Assembly: GCA_918797485.1 (NCBI GenBank)
Contig: CAKKNE010000003.1
Span: 806,001 to 870,000 of the forward strand
Direction of reading: 5' to 3'
From: Pelagomonas calceolata
Lineage: Eukaryota; Sar; Pelagophyceae; Pelagomonadales; Pelagomonadaceae
DNA length: 64,000 nt
The position numbers and the translations under genes were made by a program. The notes below the pieces were generated by a model. That model had not been told where the DNA came from. It did no database searches and saw only the letters and a list, made by a program, of their open reading frames with translations. Shown here piece by piece: positions 46,999 through 56,868 of the stretch. How positions within the stretch are numbered: position 1 is the first letter of the stretch; the number at the start of each line of letters is the position of its first letter.

Positions 46999-47099
46999 TG
47001 CTCTGCAATGTGTGATACAGCCTGTAGAGCAGCGTTACACGAGGCCTCTGCTCGGAGCCGCGCAGTGTCACGCCTGTTTGCCGCTGCAAACCGAGTGGA

Positions 47100-47122
47100 G
47101 CTAGCGTCTTGTAACACACTAG
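47100..47122 (-). promoter_or_regulatory. Intergenic CTAGTGTGTTACA motif, copy 6
   Basis: Minus strand reads CTAGTGTGTTACAAG, then ACGCTAGC. It is 102 bp from the LON-domain ATG and 61 bp from the ankyrin ATG at 47183, between divergent genes. Confidence 0.5.
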
Positions 47123-47182
47123 AATCGACCTACCGGCAACTCACGCGCGAGATATAAAGCGCCACTGTCCACTGTCGCGGCG

Positions 47183-47980
47183 ATGATCCCAGAGCATCTT
47201 TTTGCCGCAGCGGCTCGAGGAGACCTAGAGACCATCAGGGCCTATTTTGAGGACGACAGCGACGGCGTCGCGCGGAATGTAGACGATTCCTTAGGTGATG
47301 AAGGTGATGATAATGACGAGACGCTTCTGCTCAATTGTGCAGGGGGCGATATTAATCATGATCGCATGACTTTAGCGCACGTTAACTTGGCACGATACCT
47401 CCTGTCGCGCGGTGCGTCAATCGATCTTCGCAATTCATGCGGAAATACCGCGCTGATGAGGGCTTGCTACTGTGGGACTGGCGCGGTGGCGGTTTTAGAG
47501 ATGGTAGAGCTGTTGCTTTCAGCGGGCGCCGACGCGAACGCGAGGAACAGGTACTCCCGAACACCTCTCGGTGCTTACATCAGGTTCTCCCGAAGTCCCC
47601 GCCTGGCGGTTGTCACCGCGCTGCTGAGATACGGTGCTTTGCTTGACCGTTGCTTTAGGGACATTACTCTTGAGGAATTATTGGACATTACTCTTGATAC
47701 CTTTGCGGAAACCGGGGAGGATGGCTCTGAGGAATTGCCCGCCATCCAAACCCTCGTAGCCGGCGTCCGACGGCATGGATCCCTCAAGAGGTATTTGCGC
47801 GAGCCGCACCGCGAGGTGCTTGCGCTTCGAGGTCTTGCGATGCGGGGTCACCTTACGCCGAGGGGGACGCGTCGCACGCGAAGGACTCAACAATGGGAGG
47901 CGGCCGTCGCCTTCCTCGCGCGCCAGGGCGACAATGGAGTCGTCTGGAACATTCTCTCGTTCTGGCGCGCGACCGAGTAA
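47183..47980 (+). CDS. Ankyrin-repeat protein with C-terminal WRAT box
   Basis: 265 residues, single exon. Ankyrin repeats occupy residues 5-165 (LFAAAARGDLETIRAYF, LARYLLSRGASIDLRN, VELLLSAGADANARN). The C-terminus has LVAGVRRHGSLKRY, RGLAMRGHL and FLARQGDNGVVWNILSFWRATE, the same blocks as in the gene at 10717-11540. Unlike that paralogue it has no intron in LVAGVR; the target sequence is intact at 47756-47763. Function unknown. It ends 14 bp from the convergent FN3 gene. Confidence 0.82.
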   Translation: MIPEHLFAAAARGDLETIRAYFEDDSDGVARNVDDSLGDEGDDNDETLLLNCAGGDINHDRMTLAHVNLARYLLSRGASIDLRNSCGNTALMRACYCGTGAVAVLEMVELLLSAGADANARNRYSRTPLGAYIRFSRSPRLAVVTALLRYGALLDRCFRDITLEELLDITLDTFAETGEDGSEELPAIQTLVAGVRRHGSLKRYLREPHREVLALRGLAMRGHLTPRGTRRTRRTQQWEAAVAFLARQGDNGVVWNILSFWRATE

Positions 47981-47994
47981 GAAAACGTACTACG

Positions 47995-49083
47995 TTAGCC
48001 ACTAGCAATCGACGGCAGCGACAGCGGCAGCAGCGCCGTGTCCACGCGGGGCCCCGTCGCGAAGAGGCGGTCCCAGTGGTCGCCTCTCCGAAAGGTTGGC
48101 ACCGCCTTCTCCAGCGTGATCATCAACACACCATCAACGATCTCCCACCGCGCCTCGCCGACGGGCCGCAGGAGCCTCGCCCCGTCGAAGAACGCGACGT
48201 CCTTGAGGCCCGCGGTTAGCGTTTCGCGCGTCGCCTCGACGACGACGTCCTTCCGACCTCTCGGCAATTCAATGACGCACGTGACCGTCTCGGGCGTCTG
48301 GCGCCACGAAAATTCGCCGCAGTCGCCTCCATGAAAAGCGTTTGGCTTGAGTAAAGCCGTAGCTTGGAGTGGAGCCGACCAGGGCCCGGCGCCCCGCACG
48401 TTCGACGCCCGGGCGCGAATGTCCAGCGAGGCGCCGGGCGTCGTCGCGGCCGTGGCCGTCTTCTCGGTGGCATTGTAGGTCAGTGGCGTCCACGCGCCGT
48501 CGTCAGCACGGCTCTCCACGATCACGTCATCTGCGTTGCCGAAGCGGCCCCGCACTGCCACCACCTATGTGGAAATCAAATTTACGGCGCGTTCCTGCGT
48601 CGATCTCCACACCATCGACGCGACACATGTTCGATGGCGTGGCGATGTCGGTTCCTCACCGCTCGACGGAGCCAGGACGACCGCGTCGTCGCCGAGAAAT
48701 GACTTGGTGCACCCGGCACACTGGTTGATTTCCACACAGGCCACCACTTTCACCTCGATGGTCGTCGCCGTGCGCTTCTTGACCCGGATTGCGGGCGCGA
48801 TCGACGGCTTCGCGTAGGCGTGCCGTCCCATTGTGACCCGAGCGAGCCGCCGGCAGAGCCACACGCCGAGTTTGTACAACGGCCCCTGCCGCGACAGCTT
48901 CACGACCTTGCTCAGGCCGCGGCCGAGCCACGGGATTTTCAGCATGATTCGCACGACGACGTACAGTATCAGCAGGACGACGATTTGGAATTGCAGTAAG
49001 GCGAGGCGCTGTTTGAAGGTCGCAGCAGGCCGATCTGCGAGCTCCTGGAGCTTGAGCCGGGCGGCGGGGGAGAGCTCGCGCAT
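47995..49083 (-). CDS. Membrane-anchored FN3-domain protein
   Basis: Exons 48748..49083 and 47995..48564 give 301 residues, frame kept. Start MRELSPAARLKLQELADR at 49081-49083. A hydrophobic helix near 30-50 (QIVVLLILYVVVRIML) is a probable membrane anchor, followed by a basic stretch. A fibronectin type III domain covers about 95-190: APAIRVKKRTATTIEVKVV as first strands, W in GAWTPLTY, and ASNVRGAGPWSAPL as the typical closing motif. The last 100 residues include a beta-rich part (FSWRQTPETVTCVIELPRG) that resembles a CS/p23-type fold, so it may bind a chaperone. The intron is an introner element with a perfect repeat. Confidence 0.72.
48565..48747 (-). mobile_element. Introner element as intron (183 nt)
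   Basis: Minus strand: GTGGTGGC, then CTGTGTGGAAATCAACC, ending ATTTGATTTCCACATAG before GTGGTGGC. The two 8-bp repeats are identical. Splicing restores VKVVAVRGRF. Confidence 0.95.
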
Positions 49084-49488
49084 CCTGGTCGTCGACGGCG
49101 TGCGCGTGGGATGATGAGAGGAGGTCGCAGGGTGAGGCAGCCCTCGCGTCGATGGCGTACAGCTGCTACGCGTCAAAGTGGAGTCCCAAAGGTATCGGAG
49201 CGCGAGTCCAGCGACCGCTACGTAGCACAAAAGGCTGCCCCGGCCGTGGTAGCAATAGCTAGCGTATGTAAGACACTAGCGAGCAAGCGGCACGGAAGTG
49301 CACTCGACTGAATCGAGGCGTACAGAGGCGCAGCGATCATAAGCGAACGTCGCACACTCGCCGGGTGCTGTACTGCTGCGCTGCGTGGGCTCAGACAGCG
49401 CGAAACCGCGGCACAGGGACTGTTTCCCACCAAACGCCACCGCCGTGCCGAGGGCTAACGCGCCGGCGCACGATACGAAGCCGATACG
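49084..49488. other. Divergent intergenic region, 405 bp
   Basis: Between the FN3 gene (-) and PDK1 (+). It holds a CGCGTCGATGGCG box at 49145-49157 and motif copy 7 at 49258-49280. Confidence 0.6.
49258..49280 (-). promoter_or_regulatory. Intergenic CTAGTGTCTTACA motif, copy 7
   Basis: Minus strand reads CTAGTGTCTTACAT, then ACGCTAGC. It lies 175 bp from the FN3 ATG and 209 bp from the PDK1 ATG. Confidence 0.5.
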
Positions 49489-51391
49489 ATGGCGGCGCAG
49501 ACGCAAGCTTCCGAACGGCGCAAGGAGTCCTCGCCCGCGAACTACGCCTTCGGCCGCGTCTTAGGTGAAGGCGCGTTCGCGCATTGCGTGCTCGCGAAGC
49601 AGCGCTCCACAAAAACGACGGTGGCCGTCAAGATCATGCTGAAGCGCCATGTGGAGCGCGAAGGGAAAGTAAGAGCTGTGCACGCGGAAAGGGAAGCGCT
49701 GGCACGAGCGCGGAGTGACCACATTGTGCGCCTGATCGAAACGTTCCAGGACCGCGACTACCTGTTCTTTGTGCTCGAGTTTTGTAGTGGAGGCGATCTG
49801 CGACGACTCCTCGACGCCAATATCCCGTCGATACGAGGAGAACACGGTTTAACAAAGTACGCCTCAAGCTTCTACGCCGGAGATGTCCTACTAGGCTTAC
49901 AATTCCTCCATTCGTTGGACATTGCTCATAGAGACCTAAAACCGGAGAACGTGCTCATCGATAATAAAGGGAGGTGCAAGCTCGGCGACTTCGGGGCCGT
50001 GCTGGATCTCACAAGCGGTCAGAGAGCGGGGAGCTTCGACGGTGCGTCGCCGCGTCCACTCGACGCCGTCGTCATGAGCGCGCCGTCATCACGAGTAATT
50101 CGTACACGCGCAGGCACGGCCGAGTACGTGTCGCCCGAGGTGCTGGAAGGGGAGAGTACGACTACAAAGTGCGACTTGTGGGCTTTAGGTTGTTTGGTGT
50201 TTCAGTTATCGACGGGACGGTTGCCGTTCACGGGCGCTACCGATTTTCTGGTCTGGGAAAAAATTGTGGCCTTCGCCGACGGTAACCGAGACGAGGTCGA
50301 CTTTACGTCTGTATCTGAAGATGTGGAGGATCTGGTACGTAGATTATGTAGGAGGGACCCGTCATCGAGGTTGTGTGGGGAGGAACTCGAGGCGCACGCG
50401 TTTTTTGTGTGTCCGGTCGCGGACATTCGCGCGTCCCGAGCTTGTGTGCCGTGGACGCCGGAGCCGTGCTCCCACACCTGTGAAGCGTCGTTTAGCGTGG
50501 AGTATATGCTGGATCTGGAGGCCGGGAGCTACGGGGACAACGTCCCGACCTGTGCATAAATCAAATTTTCACGGCGCGTTCGTGCTGAATCGTCGCGTCG
50601 ACCGCCACGCCATCGACGCGACGCCTGCTCGATAGCGTGCGGTTCCTCAGAGTTGTGCACAGGTCCCTACACTGCGGGAGTCGGAAACATCAGTGGCAAG
50701 TACAAAAAAACTCGTCGGGTCCGCGTCCTCGAGACGGGCCCTGACGGACTACGACTGGGACGCTTCATTAAGTTCGGAACGCGTCGTGGCGAAGGGTATA
50801 CTGTGGAAGCGCAAGGGCCTGTTCTGGAGGGAGCGCGTGTTTTTATTGACGTCGGCGCCGCGGTTGGTGTATTATGACGCCTCCAAGAAGGTGCCAGAGC
50901 GTAAAGGTTGTGTGGAATGGCCCGCGGACGCGCCTCCCAAAATACGGCGACGGTCTCCAAGTAGATTTGATGTTTGTGTTGCTGGTCGCGATTATCACCT
51001 GGCGGCAAAAGGCGACGGCGACGATTCGGCAGATGCCTGGATCACGCGCCTGTCTCGCGTGTTTTCCGGTGATTTAAGTCCAAAAGTCGGGCGCCAGGGC
51101 TGGATCTACAAACGGGGCGGCGGCGGCACGTCGTCGGCCTATCGGCGGCGGTATGCAATACTAAGGGGCAACCAGCTCTTCTACTACCGGCGGCCGCCCG
51201 CCCAACAAGCCGTCTCGCCGCAGGGCGTCGTGCGCGTGCTGAGTGCGTCGATCGCGCCGGAGGACATGCCCGGCAAGGCCGCGTTCACGATGGCGACGGA
51301 CTCGGGGCGGACCTTTTATGTGTGCGTCGAGACGGCCGAGGAGCGGGCCGCGTGGCTAGCCGTGCTGCCCGAGGCGGACCCTTGTTCGTGA
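49489..51391 (+). CDS. 3-phosphoinositide-dependent protein kinase 1 (PDK1) with two PH domains
   Basis: Exons 49489..50541 and 50663..51391 give 593 residues. PDK1 phosphorylates the activation loop of AGC kinases. Kinase features: FGRVLGEGAFAHCVLAK, the AVKI lysine, HRDLKPENVLI, LGDFGAVLDL and the PDK1 signature GTAEYVSPEVL. The second exon carries the PDK1-type PH domain (KGILWKRKGLFWRERVFLLT) and then another standard PH domain (RQGWIYKRGGGGTSSAYRRR, ending AWLAVLPEAD). Animal and plant PDK1 have one PH domain. Both would bind membrane phosphoinositides. The 121-nt introner intron lies between kinase and PH part. It ends 17 bp from the convergent hydrolase gene. Confidence 0.87.
50542..50662 (+). 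mobile_element. Introner element as intron (121 nt)
   Basis: Begins GTCCCGAC, then CTGTGCATAAATCAAATTTT, and ends CCTCAGAGTTGTGCACAG before GTCCCTAC. The 8-mers match at 7 of 8. CGCCATCGACGCG is at 50608-50620. Splicing yields DNVPTLRE in frame. Confidence 0.9.
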
Positions 51392-51408
51392 TTAATATTT
51401 GTAAGTTA

Positions 51409-52450
51409 CTAGTTGTTGAGGGCAATGTGCCCGACGATGGCGGCCTCGATCAGCCCGCGGACGGTGTCGTCGTTGCCGAGGTTGTGCCCGCCGTCGTACT
51501 CGACGAGGCGCGCGCCGGGGATCAGTTCGTGGAGGGCCCGTCCGGCCTGGATTGGAATAAGAGGATCGTACCGACCGTGCAGCACGAGCGCCGGCACCGT
51601 AAGCTTCTTGAGGCCCTCCTTGTGGGCCGCGAGCTTGGAGGCGGTCCAGGCGTTGATGGCGAGGCTCTGCCGCGCCGCGCCCTTGCCGCCCCAGTCGATC
51701 CCGCCCCTCGCATAATCGATCGCCACGGCCTCCTCGATGACGCTCTGGAGCCTGGGCGTCCAATCCGGGAACGCCTTGTCGGTAGCACATAGCTTCATGA
51801 TTGGTAGCGACTTCTCGAGGACCTCCTGCTGAGACATGCCCTCCGTCAGCCCGCCCGCAGCAGCCGCCTCCATGAGCTTGCCCCACCACTCGGGATTCTT
51901 TTGCATGGCGGTCGCCACGGCGCCGTTGAGGTCGAACGACGTCATGATAGGGACGACCGTCCGGCAGCGGTCCGCGTGGCGAACCGCCACGTTCTGCGCG
52001 ATGAGCCCGCCCATGGACACGCCCACGACGTGCGCCTTGTCGACGCCGTAGTGGTCGAGGACGGCGACCGCGTCGTCCGCCATGTCGTCGACGCACCATG
52101 CGAAAACGTTGTCGGGGTTCGCGCCGGGACCCGTGAGGGGCACCGGGTCCGGCGTCGTGGCTTCGCCGGCCTCGTCCCGCGTCAGGCCCGAGCCTCGGTT
52201 GTCGAGCGTGATGACGCGGTAGCCCGCGCCGGCGAGGCGCTCGTCGAGGCCGCCCCACTTCGTCATGGAGGTGCCGTGGCCTGTGTGCACGCAATTAGCC
52301 GGCGTCGGTCGCGTCGCGTCGATTTATACGCTGCGGCAAACCCATAATCATCAAGACTGCTGGCTTAGATGTCTCCCCGAGCGAACGGTGACAGATGCGA
52401 ACGCCGTTCAAGGCAGTCACTTGCGCGAACTTAGATGCGGCCTTGTTCAT
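51409..52450 (-). CDS. Alpha/beta-hydrolase fold protein
   Basis: Exons 52342..52450 and 51409..52280 give 326 residues. Exon 1 encodes the N-terminal strands (NGVRICHRSLGETSKPAVLMIMG), and the junction gives IMGHGTSMTKWG, which restores the usual HG oxyanion motif. The nucleophile elbow is VVGVSMGGL, the acid HGRYDPLIP and the histidine DGGHNLGN, so all three catalytic residues are present. Substrates of this family include esters, epoxides and lactones; specificity is unknown. No targeting leader is obvious. The intron of 61 nt ends GTGCACACAG and has a degraded introner left end. Confidence 0.85.
52281..52341 (-). mobile_element. Degraded introner-type intron (61 nt)
   Basis: Minus strand: GTTTGCCG, then CAGCGTATAAATCGACG, ending CTAATTGCGTGCACACAG. 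The ends resemble those of the 50542 element, but the flanks (GTTTGCCG, GCCACGGC) no longer match, which suggests an old copy. Confidence 0.55.
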
Positions 52451-52515
52451 CTTTCGATCGTTGTAGTTTTGTCTTATTTGTAGTGATTTTTGCTGATGCT
52501 TTGCTTGTTGCTCAT

Positions 52516-52539
52516 GCTAGTGTCTCACAGGCCGCTAGC
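52516..52539 (+). promoter_or_regulatory. Intergenic CTAGTGTCTCACA motif, copy 8
   Basis: Reads CTAGTGTCTCACAGG, then CCGCTAGC. It lies 66 bp upstream of the hydrolase ATG at 52450 (minus strand). Confidence 0.5.
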
Positions 52540-52637
52540 CGCGCACGCGTTTCCGAAGCGCCATAAGCGCGGGAGCCCTGGAAGCCGCGCACCATGTACA
52601 CAACAGGTATTCTCTTTTATATCTTATTTACATTGCA

Positions 52638-53528
52638 CTAGAGCATCGACCTTAATCTATGGTGACGATGTCGCTGATGCCCCCGGAGGTCGTGGTACAA
52701 CCGTCGCTCTTCCTCCGTCGGATCGCCGTGGTGCAGGTACACGTGGTCGTGATCGTGGCCATGGCCGTGGTCGTGGCCATGGTCCCCGAAGACCGAGTCG
52801 TCGAGGCGCCCCGTCGCCAACAATGCCAGCCACGCCAACCCCACGGCCAGCGATAATGCCGAAGATGCGATTTCCAATGCGCAAGTGACGCGTTCCGAGT
52901 TCGTATGTCGCGTCACGACGCCCCACAGCGCCGCGAAGAGGCCCATGAGGCCCGTCGAGCACAGCGAGAATGCGAGCAGGTAGGCCGACGCGTCTCGCAA
53001 CCGAGGCATCTGCAACACCGGTAGGACCCACACGATGTGCGTCAGGCCGTGGACGACGCCCACACCTAATGCCAGCGCGGCGTCGCGCGTGTTGTGGATC
53101 GGCATATTGTGGGCGTGGCAGTGCGAGTGGTCGTGATGAGAATGCCCCGCGTCCTTCGACTCCTTGGCTCGTCGTCGTCGTTCCCTCGTCGCGCGGAAAC
53201 CGCCGTACAGACCCACGGCGACCATGACTAATCCAACCATCGCCTCCGAAAACTCCGCGATGCTCCCAGCGAGTTGTTTCGCGGCGTCTTTGCCGCTTGT
53301 CGCGCGGGCCGTGTGCGCCACGGACCAGGTCACCGTCAGCAGTATCATTGCCGCGCCGACCATGCCGATCGAGTGCCCGAGGCCCCACCTTACCCCAAGC
53401 CGGAACGCCTCGACGCCGCCCCCCGCGGAGAGCGTCGCGAGCGCGCTGAGATGGTCCGGGCTCAGCACGTGGCCGAGGCCCATGACGCCGCCCATGGCTG
53501 CGATCTGGAGGAGGCTTTTGTCGTCCAT
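52638..53528 (-). CDS. Nickel/cobalt-type (NicO/UreH-like) membrane transporter
   Basis: 296 residues from ATG at 53526-53528. Six or more hydrophobic helices. The signature of the family is present: GHVLSPDHLSALATLS (H-x4-D-H) in the first helix, RWGLGHSIGM in the second. Two His-rich loops, GHSHHDHSHCHAHN and DHGHDHGHGHDHDHVY, would bind metal ions. Related proteins move Ni2+ or Co2+ or supply nickel to urease; in algae such proteins may sit in plastid or other inner membranes. Which metal is unknown. Motif copy 9 lies 186 bp upstream. Confidence 0.8.
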   Translation of the reverse strand: MDDKSLLQIAAMGGVMGLGHVLSPDHLSALATLSAGGGVEAFRLGVRWGLGHSIGMVGAAMILLTVTWSVAHTARATSGKDAAKQLAGSIAEFSEAMVGLVMVAVGLYGGFRATRERRRRAKESKDAGHSHHDHSHCHAHNMPIHNTRDAALALGVGVVHGLTHIVWVLPVLQMPRLRDASAYLLAFSLCSTGLMGLFAALWGVVTRHTNSERVTCALEIASSALSLAVGLAWLALLATGRLDDSVFGDHGHDHGHGHDHDHVYLHHGDPTEEERRLYHDLRGHQRHRHHRLRSML

Positions 53529-53713
53529 CGCGATGCTGCTGCTGGTTAAATGGCAGCTCCTGTGTTTTGCTCTCTCGTGTCTTCTGCTTGCTGCCGCTTG
53601 TGCCGAGCGCTGCAAGCGTCGCGGTAGTTGCCTGGGTATCGTGTGCCTAAATTGCAGGTGCTCAGGCCACCGCACGCGCCTCGCACGCGCCGAAAACTCA
53701 CAGCGCTGCTAAA

Positions 53714-53737
53714 GCTAGCGGCCTGTAAGACACTAGC
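53714..53737 (-). promoter_or_regulatory. Intergenic CTAGTGTCTTACA motif, copy 9
   Basis: Minus strand reads CTAGTGTCTTACAGG, then CCGCTAGC, the best match to the consensus. It is 186 bp from the transporter ATG and 57 bp from the ATG of the F-box gene. Confidence 0.6.
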
Positions 53738-53793
53738 AATATTTTTGGGGGTGCCGCAGTAGCAAGCCGGCGTCGATGCCGCGGGCAGCCACG

Positions 53794-54722
53794 ATGACGC
53801 TGGAACGTCTGCCACGGGAGCTGTGCGGAGTCTTTTTTCGCACCTGAGGCCGGCAGACATGGTGGTCCTTTCGATGTGCTCGCGCGGTCGGTGCGACGCA
53901 CCCCTCGACGACTTGTATTGGAAGCCGCGCTACTTGGCGGTCTTCCCTCCTCTTCGTCCTTCCCCGTCGGCATCATATCACATATGGCAAAACATGTACA
54001 TACAACGGTGGCGAGAGCGACGTCGGGCCCGGCGGATCGAGGGAGATACATGCGCGATGGGGCTCCGGCTCGGCAATATGCTGGGCTCGTACGCCCCCCG
54101 CGAAATGTCCCCTCCTACCACCGCGGCGTCCTGGATGGCTGAGACGCCCGACGGTGCGAATGGCCTCTCACGACTTTCGCGAGAGGTGGAGTTGTGGCAG
54201 GAGGACGAAGAGGACGACAACTACCTTATACGGGGACCACCGGGCCCCCGTCATGGACTGGTGACGGTGAGGGACTCAGGCCACACATCGAGGCCGATTC
54301 GCTATTTTGTGGAAGCACATGCCGATATTGGGCCCGACCGCGGCGAGATGGACGTATCCCTCAGGCTCTCAGATGAGAGCGACATCACTTGCATCCGCGT
54401 GCACACCAGCGATGGCGTTTTGCACGACCCCGAGCGCCCGGAGGTCGGCCGACGCCGGATCCGCGTCGGCTCCCCCGTCTCCGAGTTGCTCCAAGCCTAC
54501 GGGCTCGGCGCCGACGACGTGACATATCTCCCCTCCGATAGATTTGGGCCCACATTCGTGCTCCGAGGCGTCCAAGGATTGAGGTTTGGGGTAGCTGGGG
54601 AGATCGAGTACGACGAGGATGGAAATCATGAGAAGGATAAACTGCTCGGCGAGCGCCTAGTATCGATCGCGGTACACAGGGCGAATGTGCACGATGTGCT
54701 GCTGTCGATGCTAGGAGACTAG
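53794..54722 (+). pseudogene. F-box protein gene with a frameshift
   Basis: The ATG at 53794 opens MTLERLPRELCGVFF, the first half of an F-box; the second half, SHLRPADMVVLSMCSR, continues in another frame. The switch lies at a run of six T at 53833-53838, so one missing base would explain it (sequencing error, or a real break). The frame is then open to 54722 (about 294 residues after the break) with an acidic middle and a C-terminal beta-rich domain (RFGPTFVLRGVQGLRFGVAG) that I do not recognise. F-box proteins recruit substrates to SCF ubiquitin ligases. Confidence 0.6.
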
Positions 54723-54772
54723 GTAGATGGTAGTATTGTATACTTGACAACAAGGGGAAAAGGGACCCGCGC

Positions 54773-56305
54773 TCACGCGCCGTAGAGCGCCGACCGCGCC
54801 GCGGCGTAGGAGTGCTCCGGCGGCGCCGCGACGGCGTACTCCGGCCGCGCGGGCACCGGAACGAAGAGGGGCTCCTCGGGCTGCAGCACGCCGTAGCCCG
54901 CCGACGGCTCGTAGACCGGCGCGCCGCTCACATCCCGAGCAGCAGCAGCGGCATTCAAGGGTTTCGACGACCACGACGCCGTGCGCGGTCGATTCGCCAC
55001 GAAGGTCCGCGCGCTCGCCGCGCGTCTCGATTCCTCGCTGACCTTCGCGCGCCGGAGTGAGGGCGCCGCCGGCGCGGGGCTCCTCACAGCAGCCTGAGGG
55101 CAGTCCTTGATCCAGTGGCCACTCACACCGCACTTGTGGCAGACGTAGCCGTCCGGCGGCCCCTTCGGCGCTCTCGGCTTTCGCTCCTCGAACTGCGGAC
55201 ACTGCTTGAGGAAGTGGCCGGGCACGCCGCACTTCTTGCAGACGTAGCCGTCCGGCGGGCCCTTTTCGGCTCTGCCGTTGACGACGTCGACGACGATGCC
55301 GTTCGACTTCGGTCGTTCGGTTTTCTTCGGGAAGGACTTCTTTTGGGGAGGCGCCTTGCGCGAGCGCGTGAGGTCGATCTCCGGTTTTCGCTGCGGTGAC
55401 TGCGGCGACGCCGGCGGCGGCGCGAGCACGCGAAACCCGCCCGCCGGCGCGATCACCCGAAAGCCTCCTGAAGAGGGAGCCTTGTCGTGGCCCCACCGCT
55501 CCCCGTCATCTACCGATGAACGCTTCTCGACCTTGCCTGATAACCGGTCGCGGACCTCCCTTCGCGTCGAGCCCTTCCTATCGACCTTGCCGCCCCGCCT
55601 ATCGTCATGTTGATCCCACTTCCTCGGCTTGCGCTTCTGCGGCGGCGTGTCGTCTACCGGTGTCGGGGGACGGTCGCCCGCATTGGCCAAAGCCGCGGCG
55701 GCAGCCAGTGCTAGCGGCGAGTTGTCCTCGGTGCTTTCAGTAGTGATGGACGCCTCTTCTTCCTCTTGGAGGGCTTCCTGCGCCGCGACGGCGGCGTCGG
55801 CAGCTTGGGCCGCGTCCACGGCTAGTTCAGCTAAAGGTGGCTGCGCCTTCAATTGCCTTAACTCCCGCTTCCGCCCGAACAAGCCCGACAGCTTGCCCTC
55901 GCCCTTCGCTAGTCTACGAAACACCCTCGCATCATCCGCCTTTTCCACGACTAGCTCCTTCTTCTTCTCCTCCTTTTTTTCTAGCTCTTTGACAGGAGTG
56001 GCGCCGTCCTTCACGAGGGACGACCAGGCCGCAGGCTTGTCGCTCTGGGTTTCTTCCTTGGGCGGCTCCTCGCTCGGTTCCTTAGGATTGAGCACCGCGA
56101 GCTTCTGCCCTTCGTTGTCGGACGACGCGCTCCTCCCGCGCAGATGGGGCGGCACGTAGGTTTGGGTGGGCGGCGGGGCTTCGTCTTCGCCGGACTCGGA
56201 GAACTCGCCCGCTTCCGCTCTCCGGCGCGGGCGGTCGTCGTCTTCACTTTCGTCGTCGCTGCCCCAGGTGGCCTTCTTGCCGATGAGGATGTCAGTTTTG
56301 CCCAT
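54773..56305 (-). CDS. Zinc-knuckle RNA-binding protein
   Basis: 510 residues. An N-terminal acidic region with TQTYVPPHLRGR is followed by Lys/Glu coiled stretches and a long basic, Pro-rich part. Two CCHC knuckles lie near 355-415: DGYVCKKCGVPGHFLKQCP and DGYVCHKCGVSGHWIKDCP. The PPDGYVC context is that of RBBP6/MPE1-type knuckles, which act in mRNA 3'-end processing, but here there is no DWNN or RING domain. The C-terminus is Ala/Tyr/Pro-rich. RNA binding is likely; the process is inference. The start is the ATG at 56303-56305. Confidence 0.72.
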   Translation of the reverse strand: MGKTDILIGKKATWGSDDESEDDDRPRRRAEAGEFSESGEDEAPPPTQTYVPPHLRGRSASSDNEGQKLAVLNPKEPSEEPPKEETQSDKPAAWSSLVKDGATPVKELEKKEEKKKELVVEKADDARVFRRLAKGEGKLSGLFGRKRELRQLKAQPPLAELAVDAAQAADAAVAAQEALQEEEEASITTESTEDNSPLALAAAAALANAGDRPPTPVDDTPPQKRKPRKWDQHDDRRGGKVDRKGSTRREVRDRLSGKVEKRSSVDDGERWGHDKAPSSGGFRVIAPAGGFRVLAPPPASPQSPQRKPEIDLTRSRKAPPQKKSFPKKTERPKSNGIVVDVVNGRAEKGPPDGYVCKKCGVPGHFLKQCPQFEERKPRAPKGPPDGYVCHKCGVSGHWIKDCPQAAVRSPAPAAPSLRRAKVSEESRRAASARTFVANRPRTASWSSKPLNAAAAARDVSGAPVYEPSAGYGVLQPEEPLFVPVPARPEYAVAAPPEHSYAAARSALYGA

Positions 56306-56868
56306 GCTTGTCCGCGTTTCGTGGCAGGACCGCTCAGCGGGCTCGCGCGCGAGTGGTGCGCGCCTGAATTTGTTGGTTTCGCAGCTAGAGCGCTCCGAGG
56401 GGTCTCTGGAGCGTGGCGCGAGCCCTAATTAACGCGTCTTGCCGCGCCGAGCTCTGTTTCTGCTGCAGCCAAAAAGCTGTCCTGGCACAGCTGGGCCTCC
56501 CCCGAGCTGTGTCTTGTGCGCGAGTTGTCTGGCGGGTTGGCGACGGGCTGCCGACGCGCGCGCGTAGCCTATGACCTCGTCGTCGCGGAGCTTGGAGCTG
56601 CTCAGCGGCTCCTCTGCTGGACCTCCAAAATCCAGCCTCTCCCGAGGCGAACCTCACGAACTCGTCTCAAACTTCGCGAGGAGCAAGAAGGAGCCTCGAC
56701 ACGTCCAAGCGCGGTTTTTTCGCCTGCGACAAAACCCGAACCCACTCTCACAGCTTGAGACTTTGGACGCCGTGGTCGCTGCGCGCACGGCGTCGACGCA
56801 TCGTTTGTGCATCGTCTGGAGACCCTAACACTCCCAGCTTTCAGCGGCAAAAGCAGCGATTGCAAAGC
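56306..56868. other. Divergent intergenic region, 563 bp
   Basis: Between the zinc-knuckle gene (-) and the acyl-CoA dehydrogenase gene (+). Open frames extend into it without ATG or domain. No motif copy found. Confidence 0.55.

Noticed and set aside
53823-53845. Start of the F-box gene at GTG 53823
   Set aside because: It drops the LPRELCG half of the F-box, which is present from the ATG at 53794 in another frame; a frameshift is the simpler reading.
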